Origin: Echria macrotheca
Taxonomy: Eukaryota; Ascomycota; Sordariomycetes; Sordariales; Schizotheciaceae
Assembly: GCA_030411725.1 (NCBI GenBank)
Contig: MU839836.1
Coordinates: 1,401,181 to 1,465,180, forward strand
Reading direction: 5' to 3'
DNA: 64,000 nt
The translations under genes and the position numbers were made by a program. Shown here one piece after another: positions 55,891 to 64,000 of the stretch; the first letter of the stretch is position 1, and each line of letters starts with the position of its first letter. The notes under the pieces are model-generated. The model was not told the origin of the DNA. It saw nothing but the letters and a program-made list of their open reading frames with translations, and did no database searches.

Positions 55891-57125
55891 CAGGGTTAGT
55901 AAATTAGTTAGTAGTTATTAATTAGTAGTTACTGAAACTATAGTAGCTAGTAGCTATTAGTTGAAGCACTAATTAAACTACAATAGTTAGTAGTTAGGCC
56001 TATAACTAGATTATAATAGTTAGTAGTTTAACCATTAGTTAAATATACTATATATTCTTTATTACAAAAATGATTAAAAGCTTATTAATGCTATAGATTT
56101 AAATACTTATAATTATAAAAAAATATAATATACTATATATAAAAAGTAGTAATACATATATTAATAATAAAAGTATTATTAAGTATTAATATTAGTAGCT
56201 TTTAATAAAGATTATCGTAATTTATATACGTTATAACGTAAAATTAGGATTTACCAGCTTTTTCCTTATAATTAATTAATCCTAAAAATATTTACAATAT
56301 GCTTATATTACTATATATCTTACTTACAAGCCATTTTAATATTATTATTTAATTGGAATTTTTAAAAATGGTATTACAATTTATAAATACAGAAAATTGT
56401 AATTGGAGTAAAATAGCGATATCAATTTCCAACAAATTCTTCAAAAGCTAATAAGGTTATGCATAAACTTTACATAAAAAGCAGTTATAAATAATTAGCA
56501 TTATTATGTTTTAATTAACATAAAACCGTTGTTACTTTTAAAAGGTTTACTAAGTAAAATCATCATTTTTATTTTATTTTACCCTTAATACCCGTTAGAA
56601 TAATAATTAATAAATACTTTTTAGCCTTATAGTAGTTATATTAATTATATATTATATACTTACCTTAGAATTTTAGGTTAATCTGGAAATTTAAGAGATA
56701 ATTGGAAATCGAGGTGTAAGAAAAGTTCCAATTAAGTTAAAGTGGAAATATTAATTTTCAATACCCTTTTAAAACTCTACCAACTGTGAAAACTTCCAAT
56801 TGAAAATACTTATAAATAGGGCACAAATACTAGTATTGGCTATTAATAATAGATTCTACCTTTTTTCTATAATTAAAAGTGATATTTAAATATTAATATT
56901 ATTTTTACTGTTTATAATATTCCTTGTAACGTGAGTATTTTCAAAATACTAACTTTTATCTGTTAATTATATACTTTAAAATAAGTAATTTAATATTTAT
57001 TACTTTAATTCTAATTATAGTAATTCTTATTCACATACTATTATTATTAATTATTAATTAAAAAGCGATTATTAGTAGCTATTGAAAAATAGTTATTATT
57101 TTTATTATTTTTACTTACTGACTAC
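55891..57125 (+). mobile_element. hAT element copy lacking its right terminus
   Basis: Starts CAGGGTTAGTAAATTAGTTAG and follows the family interior to the ATTTTTACTTACTGACTAC right-side block, where a second copy's left end begins directly. Confidence 0.7.
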
Positions 57126-57417
57126 CAGGGTTGGTAAAGTAGTTAGTAGTTATTAGTCAAAGCACCGACTTACAGTAGTTAGTAGTCAGGGTATTAACTA
57201 CTAACTACTATAGTCTAACTACTAGTTAAATATAATATATTATTTTTATTTGCAAAATAATTAAAAGGCTATTAATACTCCCCATTTAAAACTTTATTTA
57301 TAGTTATATTAATAAAAGTACACTAATTTAATATACTATATCAAATTATTAATAGTAGTGTTATATTTATTATTTATTATTATATTAACAATAAAAGCAT
57401 AAGTAATTATTGAAATT
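57126..57417 (+). mobile_element. hAT element, left third only
   Basis: CAGGGTTGGTAAAGTAG followed by family interior up to AAGTAATTATTGAAATT, then an abrupt switch to LINE-like DNA. Confidence 0.65.
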
Positions 57418-57660
57418 GCGGAGAGAAGGCGAAGTGTCTGCTTTGTGGAGGCGGAGCACATTTGGAAGATGCAAACGTGAGGAAGAGGGAATAAAACTAC
57501 CCAGTTTAAACCAACCCCGAGACAAATAAACTACGATATGCGAACTATAGAGAAGAGTACCTAGCCTTTAGCCGTAATTGTAAGACGGTAAAAGAGTATA
57601 AGAGGAGGGCGAGGGAGAAATATTTTAATTAACCAATGATTTTCGCGGCCCTTTTAGAGG
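57418..57660 (+). pseudogene. LINE ORF1 (gag-like) relic with zinc knuckle
   Basis: The plus-strand frame reads KCLLCGGGAHLEDANVRKRE, then stops and continues in the same frame with NYREEYLAFSRNCKTVKEYK and RRAREKYFN. CX2CX4H followed by a charged, Tyr-containing tail is the pattern at the end of Tad/I-type LINE ORF1. Stops at codons consistent with C-to-T change. GC-balanced compared with both sides. Confidence 0.5.
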
Positions 57661-58555
57661 ATATATAACGTGAGTACGTAATAAATTTGATACCCTAGGA
57701 ATCCAGAATAATATATACACTATTAATAACAACTTATATAATAAGATTAGGAATACCGGGTATATTGAAAAGAATAATAGTAAGTAGGTTAATAAGCTTT
57801 ATATATATTATAACGGATAACTAAAAGCTAAATAATATCTTTTTACTATACGTATCATTTACGTTACTTTTATTTATAGCTTTTTCCCAAAGGGTACAGC
57901 TGGTATAGTTTTTACCCGATTGGTTATAGATTTAGTTTTATATTTATTTTATAATATTAAGATCGTTTTTCGCTGTAGTTTTTATTTGTTGGTTATAATT
58001 TACGATGTTAATATTATATATCCTTTTACCTAATTTAACGCCCTATTTTTTATCCTGGAGGGTTAATAGTAACTGCTATAATCAATAAGCTTTGCTAAGT
58101 TTTTTTATTAGAATTGCTTATATTTTTTCCATTGGGGTAGTGGTATTTATTGTTTTAATAATGGCTTTTTTAAAGGCTCCTTTTAGTTTTTTATTTTTTT
58201 ATGGTATTTTTTTCGGTTTTAATTGCTAAGTTATTTTAGGGAGGGGCGTTTTATTATATAAATAACATATTTTATTTTACTTTTAAATATAACTTAATGT
58301 AGGTTTAGGTTAAAGTGAGATATTAAGCCTTTAGTCTTTACCGTTTAGCCGCGGTTTTGGGCTTACGTATTAATAAAAAAAACCAAGGTTTTTTACGTTT
58401 TTTTTAAGGAATAGAACTTCAAGGTCCAAATACTATTCCGTTACCCCTTAGTAGCGAATTTTACTGGTTTAGTACGGGTTAAAACGCGTTTTAAGTGATT
58501 AAAGGTAATTTTTAACTTTAAGCTTTTACTTTAAAGTTACATTTATAATTAAACC
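57661..58555. other. AT-rich, T-biased sequence, no gene
   Basis: Possibly the worn continuation of the LINE relic; no reverse transcriptase motif could be followed. Confidence 0.45.
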
Positions 58556-59698
58556 CAGGGTTGGCAAATTAGTCAGTAGTCATTAGTCAGTAGTCACTGA
58601 CTACAGTAGTCAGTAGTCATTAGTCAAGGCACTGACTAGACTACAGTAGTCAGTAGTCAGCGCTGTAACTAAACTACGGTAGTCAGTAGTCAGGGTAATG
58701 ACTAGACTACAGTAGTCAGTAGTCTGACTACTAGTAAAATATAATTCATTATTTTTAATTGCAAAATAATGAAAAGCCTATTAATACTATAGATTTAAAT
58801 ACTTATAGTACTACAAATATGAAATACAGTAGATGTGAGGGATACTTCTATATCTACTCACAATAAGAGCATATATGATCATTGAAATTATCGTATTTCA
58901 TAGTATTTATCGTAATTTATATGCATTATAACGTAAAATTAAACTTTACCAGCCATAGCCTAATGGGTAATTAATCCTGAAACCTTATACAGTATACTTG
59001 CAATACCATATATCCCACCTATAAGATAGTATTATAATATTACGTAAGCTGGATTTTTAAAATAGAAGTTAAAATCCAGAAGCACTAAAATTTGCAATTG
59101 GAGTTAAATAGCGATATCAATTTCAAATAAACTTTTATAAGGCCACTAAGCGTATTATTTATAAATAAAGAGGAGTTATATATATAATTAATATTCTTAC
59201 TTTATATATAACGTTAAAATCCCTTTACTTTTAGCAGGTTTACTAATTCAAATTACAGATATCACTGTTTTTTACTCTTCATACCCGTTAGTATAGTAAT
59301 TGACCGATGTTTTTTTGCATCATATTTGCAATATATTTAATTTAAGGTGTATAGAACTTATTTTAAGCTTTTACTTAAAATTGGAATTTTAAGAAATGAT
59401 TTGAAATTGAAGTGTATAAAAAGTTGCAATTGGGTTAAAATGGAGATATTGATTTTAAATACCCTTTTTAAAATCCTCCAATCACAATAACTTATGGTTA
59501 AAACTATCAATAGGTAGCTTACAAATATTACTATTTAGTAGTACTAACAGATTTTACTTTGCTTCACAATTAGAATTGTTATTCAAAATAATTATTATTT
59601 TTATTATTTTTACCTACTGACTATTGTAGTCAGACTACTGACTACAGTAGTCACAGTAGTCTAGTCAGTAGTCAGGGCATTGACTAGACTACAGTAGT
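58556..59698 (+). mobile_element. hAT element copy, well preserved left end
   Basis: CAGGGTTGGCAAATTAGTC with clean TAGTCAGTAGTC arrays and typical interior. The right end breaks at 59698 inside the right subterminal array, where an inverted end of another copy follows. Confidence 0.75.
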
Positions 59699-60040
59699 TA
59701 GGTTGGCAATTAGTCAGACTACTGTAGTCAGTAGTCAGACTACTGACTACTGTAGTCTAGTCAGTACCCTGACTACTGACTACTGTAGTCTAGTCACTGC
59801 CTTGACTACGACTACTGTAGTCAGTAGTCTGACTACAATAGTCAGTAGGTAAAAATAATAAAAATAATAATAATTTTAAATAATTATTAGTAATCGCTTT
59901 ATAATTAAAGTTTAGTAGTAGTATATAAGTAATAGTTTTTATACCTTTTATAAATTAAAGTGTTAAATATTTAATTAACTATCTTTAACCAAATAATTAT
60001 ATAATTAATGTGTAAAGTCGCTTTTTTTACTGCCTTTTGA
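59699..60040 (-). mobile_element. Inverted hAT end joined head-on to the previous copy
   Basis: GGTTGGCAATTAGTCAGAC is the right terminus of the family read in reverse, followed by the right-side interior in reverse to about 60040. It could be the true left boundary of the autonomous element whose transposase starts at 61378. Confidence 0.6.
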
Positions 60041-61377
60041 AATTAAAAATATATCTGCAAATAAGTAAAAAGTAGAAGAGTAATGCTTAAAAATCCAAAT
60101 ACTACCTAATAAGGTAATAATTCCATAACCTATATTAAGCATTTAGTATATATCTTTTACCTTATATTAGGCTATATTTTTACTTATTAGTAATCGACCT
60201 CCTGGAAAATTCTAGAAGCTTCCCGAAATCCGAAGTAGCAAATTCACCCAAATCGACTATTTGGAATTTTTCGATTTCAAATCGAGTATTAAAAATCCAA
60301 TATGACTTACAACTTCAAAATGACTCATAACCTAGATTTCTAACTAAAATGAGTCATTTTATACTGCAAAGCCACCTTAGTAATTATAGTAGAGGGCTTT
60401 AGCAAAAATACATTTTGCCACCCTGCTACTTTGCTACTTTAATTTTGTATTTATAAGTAAGTGAAAAATGCTTAAAAATCTAAATATACTTAATGCGGTA
60501 ATTATTACATAATTATTACTAATTATCTAATATATGTATTTTATCTATTATTAAGCTATATTTTTAGTTATTATTATTTATTGCTGTAGAATATTCTAGA
60601 AGTTTCCGGAAACTTAAAGTGGCAAATAGGCTTAAATCGACTATTTGGAATTTTTCGATTTCAAATCTAAGATTAAAAATCCAATATGACTTACAATTTC
60701 AAAATGAGTTATGGCTTAGATTTATAATTAAAATGAGTTATCTTACAGCCTATAATTACCTACTTAATTATAGTGGAAGGCTTAGAAAGAAATAGAATTT
60801 GCCACATATTTGCCACTTTATAGATGATAAATCTTGGAAAAAACGCTTAAATCCCAAAATATCTCCCAATACAGTAATAATTACGTAATTATTATTAGCC
60901 TTTTAGTTTATCTACGTTACCTATTATTATATTATACTTTTAGTTATCGTTAATTATAGCTATAGAATATTCTGGAAGCTTTTAGAAATCCGAAGTGGCA
61001 AATAGACTTAAATCGACTATTTAGAATTTTCCAATTTCAAATCCAAGATTAAAAATCCAATATAACTCACAACTTCAAAATAACTCACAACCTAGATTTA
61101 TAATCAAAATGAGTCATTTTATACGTTACAATCACCTTACTAATTGCAGTGGAAGGCTTTGGAAAAAATAAACTTTGCCACTTTACGGCCTATATAAGCA
61201 CCCTTTCGTTTTCCTAAAAATGCATTTTACTTTTTAAGCTACTAACTATTTATTATTACACAACTACCTATTATTACACAACTGCCTATTATCACACAAC
61301 CACTTATTATTCTATACCTTTTACGCTTTGAAATATATCTTTTAAGGATATTAACCTTATTATCTACTTTATATATA
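60041..61377 (+). repeat. About 380-bp tandem repeat, three copies, upstream of the hAT transposase
   Basis: The words AATATTCTAGAAG...TCCGAA, AAATCGACTATTTGGAATTT and AAAATGAGTCATTTTA recur at about 60.20, 60.59 and 60.96 kb. The same block lies upstream of the 41956 transposase exon in reverse orientation, so it belongs to the transposon's 5' non-coding part. A CACACAAC-type short repeat (61257-61300) precedes the ATG. Confidence 0.65.
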
Positions 61378-63870
61378 ATGTCTTTTTACTTAGTTTCCAG
61401 TAGCGAGGCTTTTTTTGAAGGCCTTTCTATTAGCCTTTTACCTTTTAACCAGGAAATCAATAATAATAACCTAGCTACAAATTTTTCCTTTTCGCCTTTT
61501 AACTAACTAAATTACAAATTGGAGCTAGATTCTCAATCATCTGCTTATATTTTCAAATACGGCTTATTTATTCGTACCCTACTACTAATTAACCCTTTAA
61601 AGAAAAAGTATATTTTAGTATAATGTATATCGTAAGTTTATTTACCCTTTTAAATAGTAAAAATTAGTTACTAATACTTTCTTATTAATAGGTGCAAATA
61701 AAATGTAACGGATATTTTAAAAAATTTTAAAACCTTAAATTATTTTCGGCATTATAAGACAAAACATCCTTTAATTACTTATAATAAAAAGTTTAAATCT
61801 ACTAAAAGTAAAAATAAGTTATTAAATACTAATAACTTTTATTTATAATTATACTAACTGTTAAAAAAAATAACTATTAGTATAACTAGCTTAGATTCGG
61901 AATTCTTTAGGCCTATTCTAGCCAAAAAAGTATAAACTAATACAATTACTAATTTTAACGAAGAAAACGCCTTATTAAAGGTTTTAACCTTCCTTATCGA
62001 AAATAATATATCTTTTAACGCTTTAGATTCCCAGTCTTTTCAGGATTTAATATTTTATTTTAATAAATAAATAATACTACTTTAAGTTATATTAATTATA
62101 TTTATATTTACTAATATATTACCTCTTTTAGTAAAGTACTTATTATCAACCGAAAAAAAGTAAAGTCTTTAATAGACTTTTCTTTCAACCGGTTTTTCTC
62201 GATATTCAATACCGAATTAAAGCAAAATATCGAAACCCTTGGTACTTTTTGCTTAACTTTCAATATATGGACCTCAATATTACAAATTGGCTACTTAAGC
62301 CTAATTATCAACTATATTAATAGCGATTTTAAATTGGTTTATAAGCTATTAGGTACTTATATTTCTCTTTTAATACTAATAGTAAATTTTATACTAATAT
62401 AATTTTAGCTTTTGAAAATCTTTTAGATAACTATACCGGTTTATATATCTATAATAAATTTTTTTAAAGCTATTAAGCCTTATCCTTCAGTTACAACGGA
62501 TAAAATTCTCACGTAAGTTAAGCCTATTTTATTAAGTAAGAATATTAGTTATATAATTACTAACTTAATAATTAAAATTACTCGCGATAACGTACCAAAT
62601 AATAATACTTTTTTAACCGAATTTGAAAGGTTGAATCCGGATTTTTAGTACGATATTCGTTACGTTACATATATCCTAAATCTAGTAACTTAAAATATAT
62701 TTAAAAAATTTATATCTTCGGCTACCTTAAATAAGCAATTTACCTATTTTACTAACTTATGGTTTATAAAATTAAATAATATAAATAAAAAAATCGAAGA
62801 TAAGGAATTTAATACCCCGGAATTTAATAGTAAGTAAAAACCTAATTATTAATTTTTAATACTAATAATTATTTTAGCTCTTACAGTACAAGTTCGAAGA
62901 ATTATAGTAATAGTTAAAAACGTTTACGAAATTAAAAAACTATTGCAAAAAGGAATTCACCGTACTAAAGATAACGGTATTTTACCTAAAACCTTAAAAA
63001 AACAGGTTATTTTACTTAATAAGTTATTTATTATTTATTAACCTTATTAAACTACTAATTACTAATATTAATCTTTAATAAATAACGCTACTAGGTAGAA
63101 TTTTACTTATTATATAATTAAATCTACCCTTAAGTTAAAGGATTTATTAACTTATATTTACCGAAATACTACAAATAAGGAATATCTTAAAATATTCCTT
63201 GCGCTAAGCGAGTAAATTACGCTTTAAAAACTCGAAACGATATTTATAGTATTAGTAAAGCTTATTATTTAGCTATAAAGTAAATATTATATTAATATTA
63301 ATAAGGCTCTACTATTTATTTACCAGATATATAGTAAATTCGAAGTTTTAATATCGGAATTCAATAACGAGGCCTCGGAAAATAAAGATTTAGTAAGTAT
63401 TACTTATTTATCTAGCTTAATTATTACTAATTTTATTAGGCCAAGTAGTATAGGTTATTTATTTCGGTTATTAAAGCTAAAATGGAGAAGTTAAACAAAT
63501 ACTTTCCACGAAAACTTACGGTAAACCGGTTAAAACGCTTTAAACCTTACCTCTTTACTATTTTCCTGGATTTACGATTTAAAACCTAATTTTTTAGGTA
63601 AAATGGTTATTTATATTTTTACTCTACTACGGAATACGAAGTTAGCAAACTTATAAAGGAAGAATTTTTAAAGTAAGTTACGCTTTTTCAATATATATAT
63701 TTTATTATACTAATACCTACTTTAAGGTTCAAGAGGAATTAAATTTAAATCCTCCACAGCAACAGGAGGATATTTATAACGCCTCAGACGACGAAGACGA
63801 TTTTTATACGCTAGTAAGCCAAAGCGCGGAATATATCGAGTATTTACGTAAGCCGGTTGCTGGCAAAAAG
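61378..63870 (+). pseudogene. Near full-length hAT transposase relic
   Basis: ATG at 61378 opens MSFYLVSSSEAFFEGLS; then SAYIFKYGLFIRTLL at about 61.54 kb, an intron-like gap, a BED finger still holding its His pair (NYFRHYKTKHP, about 61.74 kb), FNEENALLKVLTFLIENN at about 61.96 kb, and near the end EELNLNPPQQQEDIYNASDD and EYIEYLRKPVAGKK. Many stops and shifts lie between. GTATGT at 63871 looks like a splice donor before the last exon, which lies beyond the window. The C-terminal hAT dimerisation domain is therefore not seen. Confidence 0.65.
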
Positions 63871-63895
63871 GTATGTATTTAAATTTTTAATAACC

Positions 63896-64000
<105 letters not shown>

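Overview
The window looks like a scaffold piece from a filamentous ascomycete, probably a Sordariomycete. The evidence is short GT-AG introns of about 48-130 bp, compact GC-rich genes with fungal products (an asco-laccase ending in DSGL, TOR kinase, a DUF8021 secreted protein, a chloroperoxidase-type heme-thiolate enzyme), and a long AT-rich tract of decayed transposons with the pattern left by repeat-induced point mutation (RIP). Genus and species cannot be fixed from the sequence alone.

Region 1, about 1-23.7 kb, is ordinary gene-rich euchromatin with nine well supported genes. In order: an RRM-containing, nucleolar-type protein (+); a nine-exon secreted laccase (+); a GCIP/CCNDBP1-like acidic protein (-), divergent from the glucosidase II beta subunit (+); the replication-termination factor Rtf2 (-), divergent from the six-exon TOR kinase (+); a secreted DUF8021 protein (+); a short-chain dehydrogenase (-); and a short chloroperoxidase/peroxygenase-like protein (+). 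They are not one pathway. The housekeeping set covers ER glycoprotein quality control, replication fork processing and nutrient signalling. The laccase, DUF8021 protein, SDR and peroxidase are accessory or secretory functions. The SDR/peroxidase intergenic region carries a perfect 16-bp palindrome with a CRE core. The Rtf2/TOR intergenic region carries inverted repeats and overlapping GATA sites.

Region 2, about 23.9-64 kb, changes abruptly to very AT-rich DNA with no intact host gene that I can support. It is a nest of repeats: (a) hAT-type elements with CAGGGTTGGCAA termini, TAGTC-rich subterminal arrays and 8-bp target duplications, plus decayed hAT transposases at 25.3, 41 and 61-64 kb; (b) a second hAT-like, fold-back family with CAGGGTTGGGA ends rich in TAGTCC; (c) a non-LTR retroposon family whose copies share one 3' end (hairpin plus TAA-repeat tail), have different 5' ends and are flanked by 12-15 bp target duplications; (d) LTR elements, including a gag-only element, a TGT...ACA solo LTR and two copies of a 131-132 bp element, each with a 5-bp duplication; (e) a 495-bp TA-flanked inverted-repeat element; (f) a LINE ORF1 relic. 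Insertions are nested and their order can be read. Short GC-richer islands survive and are mostly under about 500 bp, as expected if RIP ignores short duplications. A 10-N gap flanked by poly-G and poly-C runs at 29.9 kb is an assembly artefact.

I found no convincing new multi-gene system. The most informative novelty is the repeat landscape, especially the non-LTR family with a short form that may be a SINE sharing its 3' end with a longer partner.
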